Below, piece after piece: positions 1 to 12,173 of a stretch of 64,000 nucleotides of DNA. Position 1 is the stretch's first letter. Each line of letters starts with the position of its first letter. The translations under genes and the position numbers were made by a program. A model generated the notes under the pieces. That model was not told the DNA's origin and searched no databases. It saw nothing but the letters and a program-made list of their open reading frames with translations. The stretch is from Bacillus sp. WMMC1349 (GTDB lineage Bacteria; Bacillota; Bacilli; Bacillales; Bacillaceae). The DNA lies in assembly GCF_013155385.1 (NCBI RefSeq), contig NZ_JABJUQ010000004.1, positions 1-64,000 on the forward strand, in the 5' to 3' direction.

Positions 1-196
1 GAAAAGCCACAGGCTCTAAACGGTCAGCGTTCATTTGTTGGATTGGAAATACTAAAGTATACCCTTCGGGTAAAAATGAATTTTGTCATAAAAGTTCTAT
101 TCTATTGAAAATACAGAAAGCTTCACAATTTATTTAGAGAAACGTGATGGGAAGTATTTCGTAAAAAAGATGGAAAACACATTAGGAGGTAAATAA
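1..196 (+). CDS. conB: conB-like 3' fragment (copy A)
   Basis: This is the last 65 or so codons of the ConB-like gene, cut by the window edge, with at least two one-base shifts relative to 39637 onward (for example near 48-52 and 88-104). Confidence 0.7.
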
Positions 197-198
197 TT

Positions 199-455
199 AT
201 GATGAACTTTTATTATGTTTTAGGTGCAAGTCTTCCATCATTAGGAGACCTTAAAACTTGGGTTACAACCGAAGGCGGTAACGCCGTAGCGATTGTTTTT
301 AGTATTGTTTGGAGTCTATTACCTATTTAAACAGGACATTGGTAGATTGATTGGCTTTTTCGTTGCAGGAGCTTTTGTCTTTTTTGCAGTAGGAAATCCG
401 GAACGACTTTTAGGTCAGTTGGCTGAAATTGCTTCAAAAGTTTTTGGGGGTAATA
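199..455 (+). pseudogene. conC: conC copy A, frameshifted
   Basis: An extra T in the GTTTTTAG run near 296 and one missing G in the run near 446 disturb the frame relative to 39380-39634. Probably consensus errors. Confidence 0.75.
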
Positions 456-456
456 A

Positions 457-920
457 ATGAGAGCGTACAATTACAAAAAACGATGAACCATCCTATTACT
501 CTATATAAGAATTTGGAAATTGAATATACCTGGCGGGTTAAGTTTGGTGCGAGGAACATTGTTACAGCGATATTCCTCGCGATGATCGCTTTTCGTGACT
601 TCTTTAATAATATCGGATCAATTATCCCGGTTTAACACTTGTAATGTATATAGGAATCCCTTATTTATTAAGCGGATTCCTGATCAAACAAAAATACAAC
701 GGTAAGAAGATCCATCTTTTTCTCTTTGATTTTGCCAATTATTTTTTAAGTATATATATGCCAAACGAAAGTTTGCTAACGATCAAGAGGTTTTATATAC
801 GAATGTGGAACAAGTGACCTTTGAAGAAACAATTATAAAGAGAAAGGACGGGTATGACGATGAAGTTAAAAACACCGATCAAAAGCTTACACAACAATCT
901 TATGCTGACAAAGTCGGTGA
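457..920 (+). pseudogene. conD: conD copy A, frameshifted
   Basis: One-base differences from copy B occur near 508 (extra A), 628 (one G fewer) and 762 (one A fewer). The intact form is at 38909-39376. Confidence 0.75.
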
Positions 921-3347
921 AATTTATGCTTACTATCGCATTAGCCCCGTTGTTGTGCCTCAGAGCAATAAAGAAAAAATAGAGGATCACAAAGCGGAGT
1001 TCCGGATTCTGTTTAAGGAGTTAGAAAAATATAAAGATATCCACTTAGAAATGTATCCGCAATATCTTGATTTAGAACAGCGGTTTGGGTCTTTAGAAAA
1101 AGACTTTCATCCAAGTACTTTAGAGATTGGCCGTTATTACAATTCCGAAGCGATAAAGCTTTTAAATCAAGAGCTTGGTCGTGTTACTCAACCGATTTTA
1201 TTCTTGGGGTTCGCTTAAAAGGAAACTTACTTGAAGGATCAGAAGACATCAAAGGAGTTATAAAAACGCTTTTACGTCTGTCTCAGACGTTTTAGTAAAT
1301 CTTTTGGGGATGGAAAGGGAAATGACCGCAGAATTTTTTCAACGGTTTACTGAGCTTGAAAAAGACCTTTTTCAACTGGTAGCAAGTGTTGGTGGAAGGC
1401 GGCTTACAGAAGATCAATTGATATATATAAATCGTTACAACTTTTTGAGAGACATAGATCATAGTGTTGTTGAAGAGCAAAAGAAACGTGGCCAAACAAA
1501 TATTACTGATGCCATTATTGATCCGACAGAGCCAGGATTCTTAAATCTCCAAACGACGGAAGGTAAATGTTTATCAGCTTTATTGTAGTCGATGATTTCC
1601 CTGAAAACATGGAATACTCACACATTTTTCAACGGGCACAAATTTAAATTTCCCTGTAGAGCTGCATATAAAAGCTCAATATCAATCAAAAGAATCAACG
1701 CTTCGAAAAGTGGCTATCACGAAACGGCGCTTTAGTGAAACCCAAAGGATATGAATGAGGTGGATGAAACTGACAACAGACTTTATTCCGGACGTGAGTT
1801 GCTTGGCAAGTTGACCAACAAAATAAAGAATGACAATTTTCCATTTATGAAATGGGTAGCAGCATTTGTTGTTAGTGGGAAAAATAAAGAACAATGTAAA
1901 CGCAGGGCAAGTGAAGTTATCCGGATTATGAAGCATTCGCATATTTATTGTGTTCGGCCAATTGCTGATCAATTGCAGCTCTTCTACAAATTTTTGCATG
2001 GTGCCCCGTTACAGTTTGAAAAAATTGGGTTCAGCAAACCACACATGAAGGTTTTGCAGAGAATCTTTTCAGTCTATCGAACCGGCTCGGTTCGAATGTC
2101 GGCTTTTATTTTGGAAGAGTAGACAAATTCACTGATAAAGTCCCTCTTGATCAATCTATAGCCAGTAGTCGGGATGTGGTACTGTTTCACCCATTTATCG
2201 CGAATGAAGGAATACCGGGGGCCATCACTGACAGTCCACATGTGAATATCACTGGAGCAACCGGGAAAGGTAAATCATTCTTAGTTAAAATGATCTTGCT
2301 ATATTTATCGTTCTTGGATTGTCAGGTTTTAATGACTGATCCGAAAGTAGAAATCCGTAAATGGTTTAATAAAGCTATTAGTGACCCTAATATCCGGGCT
2401 AAGTATCCGATGTTTATAGAGCTAATTCGATCATTTCATTATGTCACGCTTGATGTTTCTAACAAAATAATTTCGGAGTTTTAGATCCTATTGTTTTCTT
2501 GCAAGGTTATGAAGCGAAAGAAACAGCTCAGGACATCATTGAGCAAATTTATGATCTTCATGGAAAAGATGATGTGAAAACGGAGATATTGAAATCTTTA
2601 GATATCGTTATTGAACAGAGGGCGAAAGGTGAGACCGTTGGTCTTATGAATGTTGTTGATCGTTTAATTCATAATGAAGAAAATCCTACAATTCGGAGTG
2701 CCGGGGAGCTGTTGGTTCAAATGGTTCAAAATAGCATTCTTCAATTGGTTTTCAGTTATGGGGACGCAGATGCTATTAATTTGAACAGTAAAGTCACTAT
2801 CTTAGAGATCGCAGGGTTGGATTTACCGAATGAAGATGATGATCCACGATACTACAGTGACAGTGATAGAAAGAGTCTCAGTATTATGATTGGTCTCGCG
2901 AAATTCTGTGAGAAATTTGGCCGCCGGAGCCACGAAGATCCAACAGCCATTATTTTTGATGAAGCATGGACGCTGACTAAAGCTCGTGGTGGTAAGAGAT
3001 TGATTAAGGATATGAAGCGTGTTGGGCGGTCTTTTAAGAATCAATTATATCTTGTTTCACAAAATATGGCTGACTCTGAAACCGATGATGATAAAGGGAA
3101 TTTTGGGGCACGATTCGCTTTTGATAATGATGTCGATCGTCCTGCAATTTTAAAAACAATGAATCTTCCACAAACGAAAAAGAACGAAGAAATGGTTGCA
3201 AATATGGTCAAAGGGCAAGCGCTTTTTATGGATTTTTACGGTCGTGTCGGCAAGCTCTCAATAGATTGTTTATTTGAAGAATGGGTAATTGCATTTAAGA
3301 CAGTTGAAAAGTCGCATTCTGCAAGGGCAGAGGAGGAACTTGCGTGA
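854..3347 (+). pseudogene. conE: conE copy A, multiple frameshifts
   Basis: The frame is broken into several pieces by single-base changes near 1196, 1265, 1573, 1642, 1748, 2025 and 2470, nearly all in homopolymers. The C-terminal part (2499-3347), with Walker B, reads through. The intact gene is at 36475-38976. Confidence 0.85.
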
Positions 3348-3693
3348 TAAAAAAACTTATTGGATCTTTCGTTCTCATTGCTGTCATTGCTGGTATTACC
3401 GGCTGTGGAGGGGACAAAGAGAAATATGATGAAGAAATTAATCAAGTCATTAGCCTGCAAAATGAAAGATTACAGAAGCCAGGAGTTGTTAAAGATATCG
3501 ACAGACTGAAGCGTGAAAATACAGAAATTCGTGTGTATCAAGATGGGAAGTATATTTCATTGTATTTTGAAATCAGAAAAGGCGATCCAATTAAAATGAC
3601 TTATAAAAAACAAAAAGTGGTGAATATGACCTCTATCCCAATGGGGATGACGATTTAGGAGAGCCGGTGTACACAGAAAATATAGAAGGATAA
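3344..3693 (+). pseudogene. Lipoprotein copy A, 3' frameshift
   Basis: One A is missing from a poly-A run near 3616, changing the last 25 codons relative to 36128-36478. Confidence 0.75.
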
Positions 3694-3728
3694 ATGTCTA
3701 CAACGATGTGTAGACGAGGGAGGGAACC

Positions 3729-5841
3729 ATGAAAAAAACCTCAAAGATAATTCTGTTTACTCTATCCATCATTTTTATCTCCTTTATTGGTTCTGCGGCT
3801 TTTGCTGATGATACCGCAAGCAAGGTGCAACCCAAAGATGTAAAACAGGGTGGAATTACCCTTGAAAGTAAGCGATACAGCTATGACCAATATGATGCTG
3901 TTACTGATGTAGAATCTAGCTGGAATCCTTTTTCTGAAGAATCATTAAACAAAATATGAACAGTCTTGCAAGTATCACTTTTGGACTAACTAAGATGGTT
4001 TCCGGTTTAGTCGATACTGGTCTTAACTGGTTATATAATATAGAAGTCGTTAATAAATTTGCTGATCGGATCGGGGAAATATCGACTCATATATGGGAGA
4101 ACCTTTATGGAACGTTCGGTGTTCTGTTGTTTGTGATTGCTGTGTTGTATATTTTCTTTCAATACGTTGGTCAGAAAAACAGTATGAATGCAGGCAAGAC
4201 AACATTTAGGTTAATTGCAGTCGTTGTTGTTGCTTTTGTTTGGTTTACAAATGTCGGCTGGTTTTTAAAAGTGATGAATAATTGGAGTGCTGAAGCACAA
4301 GGACTTGTTATGAAAGCGGGTACTACTATCACCAACGACCAAGAGATTCCTAAAGGCCAAGAATTAGAGGGATCTATTGCTCTTCTCCGTAATCAATACT
4401 TTGATATTTCAGTTTACAAACCATATTTAACTATGAACTATGGCACGACAGATGAATCTAAACTTACAAAAGACGATAAAGATAGAATTACAAATTTACT
4501 AGAATATAAGCTTAACAAAGAGGGATACGAGGAACGAAAAAGGTTGCTACAACAGAGGCTAATGAGCTTGGGAATACGATGATGGGGCAAGCAGGAATTC
4601 CAAACAAAGTTGGTATTGCCATTTTTTCGTTAGTCTTTGCTCTAATATTAGGAATTCCTTTACTGTTAGTGGCATTTGCTAATTTCGTTGTTCAAATTCT
4701 TGTCTTGGCAATAAGTGTAATACTGCCACTCAGTTGTATTATCTCTTTTTTACCGAACTTTGCAAATAGCGCTTGGTATGCGTTTGGCAGATTGGTTGGT
4801 ACCTTTTTAATGAAAGCCTTTATTGGAATGATTCTCCTATTTACATTTTTGATTATTAGCATTACAGGAGACTTAATTCCAATGGATACACCTGATCAAT
4901 ATATGTTAAATGCTTTTGTAACAGGTCTTGCCATTATTCTAATGATTAAATATAGGGATAAGATCGTTGAATTTATCACAGCCGGCAGGGTAGTTTCAGT
5001 GGATGCTGGAATGGCAAAGCGTGCATATGAAAAAGGAATTCGCCAACCAGCAGAAAGAGCTACTAATATTGCTAGAACTGCGGCCTCTGCATATCTTTCT
5101 GGTACGGCAGCATCCGAGGCAGCACAGAATGCTCAAGAACGAAATGAAAACCGTGAGACAGGAGAAGATGAGAACAGCAGTGTATCTGCTAATGCAGTTA
5201 CAAGTAATATGGACGATTCAGCAGATCGTTCAGAACTTCGTTCTTCACAAGAAGATTCTGCTGGTAAAGTCGTTAATATGAGTGACTATAAGGACAGTCG
5301 TCAGGATAGAACGGCCCAAAGCAGTTTGGAGAAAGATTCACATGAACAACAGGAGCTGGAAAGAACACAAGAAGGTTCCTCTGGTCATCGTCATGTAGGT
5401 AAAGCAGAATTAAATCGTGATGAACAACATCGAGAACCACAGAAAATAGATCAACCCGCACCAAAAGCAGAGACATTGAACCGTGAGCAATATCGTACTT
5501 CTCAAGCTCGTACTTCTCAAGATTCACGGGAGAGAAACCCAGAAGATATGTGGAGAGACTCATCTCAGCCTCGAGTTACATCATGGGATGAAAATATTCG
5601 ACATGAGAGAAGTCCTCAATCCCAATCAGCCAGTCAAAGCAATTCGAATGATAGTGATCTTTCTAGTCTTGCAGCAATGGAGCCGCCAATGGATGAATAT
5701 GAGACACAAATGTCTCAAAACTCAAAGTCAAATCAAATTCAGCCAACCGGTACAGAGGATAGACGTAGTGAACGGCGACAAGTGCAAGAACGGTCTGAAA
5801 ATCACCTTCCTGAGAGTCCTAATCGGGCACGGGGTGAGTAA
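3729..5841 (+). pseudogene. conG: conG copy A, two frameshifts
   Basis: One A is missing near 3953 and another near 4540 compared with 33978-36092, splitting the frame in three. Everything else matches. Confidence 0.85.
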
Positions 5842-5844
5842 AGT

Positions 5845-6798
5845 ATGAAGAAAATTCTTGTCATTGGCATCATTCTTTTTATAGTAGGATATACAGTTTT
5901 AGCGGGATTTATCCTACTGTTTGGAGCCGGAGATGATGAAGAAAAGGTCGGCTTTGACGAAAATATTTCAGGTACAGCGAAAATTAGTAAAGAAGTAGAA
6001 CGTTATCGCCCTCTTTTTGAAAAGTACGCTGAAAAATATGGTCTTACAAAGCATATTGACATCATTATGGCCCTCGTCATGCAAGAGAGTGGAGGTCGTC
6101 ATTTAGACGTTATGCAGTCATCAGAATCAATAGGGTTGCCCCCTAATTCTATTACAGATCCGGAATTGAGCATTGATGTTGGGATGAAGCATTTTAAAAG
6201 CGTTCTGAAAAAAGCCGGTGGTGATATTAAATTGACCCTTCAAGCCTATAACTATGGTAGCGGGTTCATTGACTATGTTAAAAAATACGGAGGGAAGTAT
6301 ACAAAGAAGCTTGCTTCTAGATTCAGTAAAGAACAGGCCACAAAGCTAGGATGGCCCAGTTATGGCGATCCCCTATATGTTGACCATGTTATGAGGTACT
6401 TAGATACAAACGACGGTGGCGGGAAACAAAAATTTGATTATGCCCAAGTTCACAACATTATGAAACAGTTTTTAGGTGATCCTTATGTGTGGGGAGGACG
6501 GACACCAGCGGCAGGCGGATTTGATTGTAGTGGTCTTATGGAATATGCTTTTGGTCAAATTGGTGTTGATCTTAATGGAAATGCAGCTACACAATATGAG
6601 AAGACCAAGCCAGTTCCCGATGATAAAGTACAACCCGGCGATCTAGTCTTTTTCAGCACATATGCGTCTGGTCCGACTCATGTTGGTATGTATGTTGGAG
6701 GGGGAAAATTTATCAATGCAAATGATAACGGAATTGAATATTCGAGCGTAGCTACTTGGAAAAAGCTTTACCCATACTTGGGATTCAGAAGAATATAG
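5845..6798 (+). CDS. cwlT: CwlT-like hydrolase (copy A, intact)
   Basis: Same 317-aa product as 33021-33974, with all catalytic residues. Confidence 0.93.
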   Translation: MKKILVIGIILFIVGYTVLAGFILLFGAGDDEEKVGFDENISGTAKISKEVERYRPLFEKYAEKYGLTKHIDIIMALVMQESGGRHLDVMQSSESIGLPPNSITDPELSIDVGMKHFKSVLKKAGGDIKLTLQAYNYGSGFIDYVKKYGGKYTKKLASRFSKEQATKLGWPSYGDPLYVDHVMRYLDTNDGGGKQKFDYAQVHNIMKQFLGDPYVWGGRTPAAGGFDCSGLMEYAFGQIGVDLNGNAATQYEKTKPVPDDKVQPGDLVFFSTYASGPTHVGMYVGGGKFINANDNGIEYSSVATWKKLYPYLGFRRI

Positions 6799-6811
6799 AA
6801 AGGGTGAGATT

Positions 6812-7353
6812 GTGGAAGAACAGCGGAAAAAGCATGGAATACGGCTTGTCGTTATCATTGCGGCCATTGCCGTGGCTTTAATGCTAATATACACCCAATC
6901 TTTAAAAAAGGATTTAGCAGCTGCAACAGAGCAAAAAAAGAACTATGCTGACCAGATCGACCGACTGAAAAAATTAGATCAATCAAAGGCAGCAGAGCTG
7001 AACCATGAGTTTATCAATAGATTTTTCACTTACAAAAACACGAAACAGCGATATGAAGACATCAAGCCACTAATGACAGAAAAAGGTTATCAGTCCACTT
7101 ATCCGAGTGGCAGTAGTATTCCAAAAAAGGTTCTGATGTATCCTCTTCCATTTCTGGTTTACGTAGTTATGAATATCAATCGGATAAGCAGGAAGCTTCT
7201 TTTATGAACGAGTTTACTGTCCGTACCAGTTACAATGGTACAGCCAGCGAGCAGAAGATCGTCATAAAAACAAATTTGATTACTTTAGAAAATGGAGATT
7301 GGAAAGTAGATAATGTTGAATTTATGGCCAATGTAGGAGGACAGCAACCGTAA
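6812..7353 (+). pseudogene. yddI: yddI-like copy A, frameshifted
   Basis: One A is missing from a run near 7130, so the frame leaves the 180-aa product of copy B after about 107 residues. Confidence 0.75.
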
Positions 7354-8001
7354 GACTAAACACGTTCAGGAATTACAGCAAAACGATGTTGTATATGAGC
7401 ATTCTAACGCAATTAAATTGATTTTAATGAACAATCACCCATTAATTGCGTCAGAATCATCCTGAAAATTTTAGGGTACTGATATATTTATACTTCGTTC
7501 GTGAATAAGTGAGGATCTGAAAGTTGGCCATCTTTTTTCATTCGTGTTTTAGCTCCTTTTGGATCTTCCAGGACAGCTGCATTGTTCGGAATTCAAGCTT
7601 AAAAAAATTCCATAGCAACACTACAAAGAGTTTTTGCGGACACTATAAAACAATATATGATAGACCAACTAATAACAAATCGCAATAAGCCGATGAATGC
7701 GAAAATAAGAGCTATATGGAGGAAAGAAAAGATCGCCCCTTAGAAACAAAAGGGCGATTTTTTGATTATTTCCCAGATGCAAAATTGCTTCTCACGGCTG
7801 AAAATGATCGATTTTGAGGATTGGCTAAAAAATCAACTTCTCATAGTGGTTATTATGTAAACTAGAGATTTAAATGTTTAGATTTTGTATACATATTTTC
7901 TATGCCAAATAAAAAAATGCACTCTTATTTCGGGTGCATTTTTTGCGATCATATAGTAATAGTTGTCTTGAGACAAAAATGGTTTGACTACACTTTCTTC
8001 A
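7354..8001. other. Intergenic region, copy A
   Basis: Same content as 31816-32464: two terminators (7729-7763, 7910-7943), the inverted repeat near 7398-7464 and the remnant at 7488-7592. No complete gene. Confidence 0.6.
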
Positions 8002-8118
8002 ATCAAGTTGCGTATCTTTCTGAAACTTGGTAAGGCGTGCTATCTTGGTATAGGTTGAACTTACCACCCCTGTTACACCTAACAATAAAACAATACATAT
8101 TAAAGCTTTAGTTTTCAT
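8002..8118 (-). CDS. phr: Phr precursor (copy A)
   Basis: Identical 38-aa product to 31699-31815, overlapping the rap stop. Confidence 0.85.
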
Positions 8119-9239
8119 CCTGCCAACACACTCCTTTTGATTAAGCATCTTGCTTCAAATGCAGTACGGTAACATTCAATAGCATCATGCAGTTTCTCTG
8201 TTTTCTCTAACACTTTTGCTGCATCTAGTCCGTAATCTTCCATTTCAGCGTACATACCTTTCTCCTTGAAGAACTTAAATGATTCCCTCATCAAATCCAT
8301 GTCATAGTCTAAGTGAAGCCCTTTAAGTAACTGCAACTTTGCAAGGTCATCTAAAGTCTGGTGTTTTTCAGCCAATTCTTTACCCTCAAAATATAAGTCA
8401 TTTGCTGTCATTATGTTACCTTTCCTTGCTTCAACATATGCAAGATTAAAAGCAGCCTTAGACGAATAGATGCTGCTATCTTCCCTGTAAATTTCAAGGG
8501 ATTTCTGTAGATGATTGGACGATCTCTCAAGTTCTTCAAGTTCATTATAGCATAAGCCAATGTTTAAATGAGAAGCCCCGATCAAAAACCCCTCTTCCAT
8601 TTTCTCAGATTCAGCTAAAGCTTTTTGTAAATTATTCAAAGCCATTTCATGATGCAGTTGATCTGAATAATTACCTGCAATAATGAAATTGGTGCGAATG
8701 CATTTATCACCATAAGTGTCATATTGTTTGAAGATGTTGTATGCCTGATTAGCATAATCCATCGAAAACAAAGTTTGTTTCATATTGTAATAAAGTTCTG
8801 AAATTTTAAAATAAAACTCAGCTTTCTCTAACTCATCGCAGTTGAAGACTTCAAGTTTAATTTCTGCATTTCTATAATACCTTAAAGCATGTAACAATTC
8901 TTTTTGTCTAAAATGATACATCCCCGAAAAGAATTGATAATAGTACTCAAGCATACCTTCTAGTTTATTTCTTTCTCTAATTCTTTTAAACTCTTTAAAT
9001 CGTTCTTCAAGATCACTACCTGAATCAGCATACAAATAGTCGAGTTGTAACTTGTGCCTAAACTCAAGTAATGAATAATAAACAAGAACGTCCTGGTTTT
9101 CTTCCATATTCTCGAGAAGTTCCCTGACTTCTTCTTTTGTTTCCTCAGCTTTATGTATCCAGTTATTCTTAAGTGAGTTGTACCAAAAATTCATCTTCGT
9201 AGCAACAAGATCATAAGGAATTGTCTCTTCTTTACTCAA
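8115..9239 (-). CDS. rap: Rap regulator (copy A)
   Basis: Identical to the product of 30578-31702; the TTG start is at 9239, the alternative ATG at 9260. Confidence 0.9.
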   Translation of the reverse strand: MSKEETIPYDLVATKMNFWYNSLKNNWIHKAEETKEEVRELLENMEENQDVLVYYSLLEFRHKLQLDYLYADSGSDLEERFKEFKRIRERNKLEGMLEYYYQFFSGMYHFRQKELLHALRYYRNAEIKLEVFNCDELEKAEFYFKISELYYNMKQTLFSMDYANQAYNIFKQYDTYGDKCIRTNFIIAGNYSDQLHHEMALNNLQKALAESEKMEEGFLIGASHLNIGLCYNELEELERSSNHLQKSLEIYREDSSIYSSKAAFNLAYVEARKGNIMTANDLYFEGKELAEKHQTLDDLAKLQLLKGLHLDYDMDLMRESFKFFKEKGMYAEMEDYGLDAAKVLEKTEKLHDAIECYRTAFEARCLIKRSVLAG

Positions 9240-9318
9240 ACTTAATGATCCCCTTCCCATTTTTTAAATATTGTACCACAAATAGGTTAATGCAATATTG
9301 ATTTTTTCCCTATCGTCC

Positions 9319-9477
9319 TTAGTCTGTTTTAATGATTCGAAATACAATAGCGAGAATTAAAATTCCAATTATCCCTATCACGTTGACAATTGTCTGGGCA
9401 GTTTCTTCTAAAAAAAAGTTAGATACAAAAGATCCTATAACAATAACAAAGAGTAAAGTAACCATAAAATTTTTCAT
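9319..9477 (-). CDS. Candidate immunity protein (copy A)
   Basis: Identical 52-aa two-helix membrane protein, divergent from the secreted-protein gene. Confidence 0.6.
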   Translation of the reverse strand: MKNFMVTLLFVIVIGSFVSNFFLEETAQTIVNVIGIIGILILAIVFRIIKTD

Positions 9478-9577
9478 GAAATATTCACCTTTCTAGAAAA
9501 TTAACTATCCACTTAAATACTTATATAGTATATAATTACATGGAATGTTTGTAAATTACTTTAATAGGAGGGTTTTT

Positions 9578-10198
9578 ATGGTTTCTAATTTTAAAACTTT
9601 TAAGTACATAATTATTTTTATGTGTACATGCTTATTATTTTCCACGGCGGTCTCTCTTCCAATGGCAAAAGCAGAAAGTCTTTCAAACGAAATTAATGCT
9701 GAGGCTGAACAACTCGAAAATGTTTTTGGTCCTTTTGCTAAATTAATTGATGAAATGCCTACGGATGTTGCGGAACGAGGGATTGAAGCAGGGGTTAAAT
9801 GGCTAAATGAAAATAAAGGGTCTGACTTCAAGGATTTCAATTTTATTGCTACTGAAGAAGGCTTAAAAACTATTGAAATAAATAACAATCATACATTTAA
9901 AACACAGAGCTTTTTATCTTGGCCATGTCTTTCAAGTATAGGAAAGGCTCTTATTTCTAATGCTATACCATGGGCTAAGCTTTTAAAAGTGAAAAAAGCC
10001 GCAAAATTAATGGGTGGAATAAATACAATGGTTAAGACAGTTGTTAGAGCTTATAAACACCAAAGAAACTTAGGGCGTTCCCGAATGGGAGCACTTAAAA
10101 AGGCAATTCGAATCTCCACAAAAGCATTTCCTGGAGAAACACAAAAAGCATTATTGGAATTCTTTAATATAGGAGATGTCTTTTACCGTTGCTTTTAG
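9578..10198 (+). CDS. Secreted candidate bacteriocin precursor (copy A)
   Basis: Identical to the product of 29619-30239. A TATAAT box lies at 9531-9536, 47 nt before the ATG, without a clear -35. Confidence 0.7.
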   Translation: MVSNFKTFKYIIIFMCTCLLFSTAVSLPMAKAESLSNEINAEAEQLENVFGPFAKLIDEMPTDVAERGIEAGVKWLNENKGSDFKDFNFIATEEGLKTIEINNNHTFKTQSFLSWPCLSSIGKALISNAIPWAKLLKVKKAAKLMGGINTMVKTVVRAYKHQRNLGRSRMGALKKAIRISTKAFPGETQKALLEFFNIGDVFYRCF

Positions 10199-10370
10199 AA
10201 ATTTCATATAAATGAAGGCTGCTGTCGAGAAAATCACAGTAGCCTCCTTTTTCATTTAACGGGCTTAAGCCCGTTTTTCTTTGCTTAAGCAAAGAATGTA
10301 TTAAGAATTGTTCATCTTGGTTTTCATATTTTTTAAGCGTATCCTTCCAATACCTCTTAGTTCCCTGCAT
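10164..10370 (-). CDS. Uncertain 68-aa ORF (copy A)
   Basis: Same as 29447-29653, running through the two CTTAAG palindromes and the convergent terminator. Confidence 0.4.
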   Translation of the reverse strand: MQGTKRYWKDTLKKYENQDEQFLIHSLLKQRKTGLSPLNEKGGYCDFLDSSLHLYEISKSNGKRHLLY

Positions 10371-10520
10371 AATGCCTCCTTTTTTTTGACGACTTCTAAC
10401 ATACATTTATAAACTTCCGGATTTACTTGCAGCGGATGCAGAAGCTACAGCTGCTATGTTCCTGTCCATTTTTTAACGAGTGAACAAAGATGAAAAAACC
10501 AAATACAAAACAACGCCAGG

Positions 10521-10787
10521 CGGAAAGGAGACATACGTCTCCTTTCGGCTTTTTCCCTTTTTGACCTCCGAAGCGTAAATGTCCCCAAGGCTTGTAGGGC
10601 CGGGGTCGGGCGAGCCTCGTTACTCTTCCCGACTCCGGCCCAACAAGCCGAGCTGACTCATCAAGGGGCGAAAAACTTTTTATCGAAACCCCGCTGCAAG
10701 CTGCAGCGGTGATAAAAACTTTTCCGGCTGAAACCCTTGACGAGTCAGCTATGGGGCATTTTCGCTCTACGTGTCAAAAAGGGAAAA
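10521..10787. other. Nested inverted repeats, candidate sso/oriT (copy A)
   Basis: Exact reverse complement of 29030-29296; in this orientation the structure precedes the 225-aa gene at 10854. Confidence 0.6.
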
Positions 10788-10853
10788 AATAATCCCCCTT
10801 TGGGGAACTAATTCCCTTCGGAGTTCAAAAATGAAAAAAGGAGAGGAAACCAA

Positions 10854-11531
10854 ATGAGCATTGAAATCTTTAAAGACCTAAAAGAATTGGAGAAAGCCTA
10901 TACAGGATTTAATAAGACAAAAATCTATTTCAACGGGACCGTTTATGTTGAGTCAGAACAGCTTGCAGTCACTCTCTACGAAAATACGCTTATCGTCCGT
11001 ACCCTTGATAATGCTTTAAAGCGCGGAAAAACAGTCATCAAACATACGGTATATTTTCAGAAAGGCTCTTTTGATGGCCAAGAAATCATGAATGAGTATA
11101 TGTTCTTTCTGAAAATCAATTTTGCTGAATTGATTGAAAGAGCTATCGTAAACGATCTTCCGGACATTGATGACGGGAGCGTGAAAAACTTTCATGATAA
11201 GGAAAAGGCGGTGCGCGTCTTCAGCCCATTTGCAAAACCGAAAAGGGTTAATCCTCATTCAAAATGGACGATTGACAAGATCGCTAAAGCGATCTTGTCG
11301 GGGCAGGTAATACAAGGCGTTCAAGACATGGCGCTTACTGATGATTACGCTTATGACGCGGCGGTGAATTTCAGAAAAGGCGAGCTGTTGGACCTTTTGG
11401 ACTTTGCCAAAGAGCTGACAGAGTCGCCTAGCGGATGGTGGCTACGGGTCGATGAGACAGAGGACAACAAAATCAAATTACGCGTTGCTTGCCATCACTT
11501 TGATTATCGAACTTTGTATGTCGCTGTTTAG
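10854..11531 (+). CDS. 225-aa leading-region protein (copy A)
   Basis: Identical to the product of 28286-28963. Confidence 0.75.
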   Translation: MSIEIFKDLKELEKAYTGFNKTKIYFNGTVYVESEQLAVTLYENTLIVRTLDNALKRGKTVIKHTVYFQKGSFDGQEIMNEYMFFLKINFAELIERAIVNDLPDIDDGSVKNFHDKEKAVRVFSPFAKPKRVNPHSKWTIDKIAKAILSGQVIQGVQDMALTDDYAYDAAVNFRKGELLDLLDFAKELTESPSGWWLRVDETEDNKIKLRVACHHFDYRTLYVAV

Positions 11532-11584
11532 GGGCGGAGACACCGCCCTTCCCCTAAAAAAATTTACTTAATGGAGGGTACAAC

Positions 11585-11860
11585 ATGATTGATACGACAA
11601 CATGGCTAGGCAGGTTTATAGATGAGAAGGGTTTGAAGGATCAAGTTTATCGGGTGGATGTTGGCGGGCTAACGCACTTTATCGAAGCTGAGATTTTATA
11701 TGAAGTCATTCTGTCAGCATCTAAAAGAGAGCAGGAGGTGGTCAAATACTCCCTCATGTGTATTGATTTCAGCAATGGCGACGTAAATCGTTATTTTTTT
11801 CAGCACCTAGCAAAAAAGTATATCGAAACAAATTTTCGAGGAGGTTTTTATGATGAATAA
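11585..11860 (+). CDS. 91-aa leading-region protein (copy A)
   Basis: Identical to 27957-28232; overlaps the next gene by 11 nt. Confidence 0.7.
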   Translation: MIDTTTWLGRFIDEKGLKDQVYRVDVGGLTHFIEAEILYEVILSASKREQEVVKYSLMCIDFSNGDVNRYFFQHLAKKYIETNFRGGFYDE

Positions 11861-12122
11861 TTCAATTTTGTTGTGGACGCACGGGCCTTATGATGATTTC
11901 GCGGAGGATGGAGAGCAGGGTATTTGCTTTAAGGTTAGAAAAAGTTGGCTATTTCATCTATTACCGCAGTATGGATATGCTGATTTATTAGACTTCTTGA
12001 AAAATTACAGTTGGGATGAGGCTGAGGAAATCATGTTACTGGCCGAAGGAGAAAATGAGATTTTGTATAAGAAGTGTTGGTTTTCGGGTGATGTCATTTC
12101 AAATCTGCTCATTGAAGCCTAA
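11850..12122 (+). CDS. 90-aa acidic protein (copy A)
   Basis: Identical to 27695-27967. Confidence 0.7.
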   Translation: MMNNSILLWTHGPYDDFAEDGEQGICFKVRKSWLFHLLPQYGYADLLDFLKNYSWDEAEEIMLLAEGENEILYKKCWFSGDVISNLLIEA

Positions 12123-12140
12123 TTTTTTTAAAAAAGTATT

Positions 12141-12154
12141 GAATAGTACTATTC
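12141..12154. promoter_or_regulatory. Palindromic operator candidate before ssb (copy A)
   Basis: GAATAGTACTATTC, 20 nt before the ssb ATG. Confidence 0.6.
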
Positions 12155-12173
12155 AAAAAAGGAGAGATCATAA

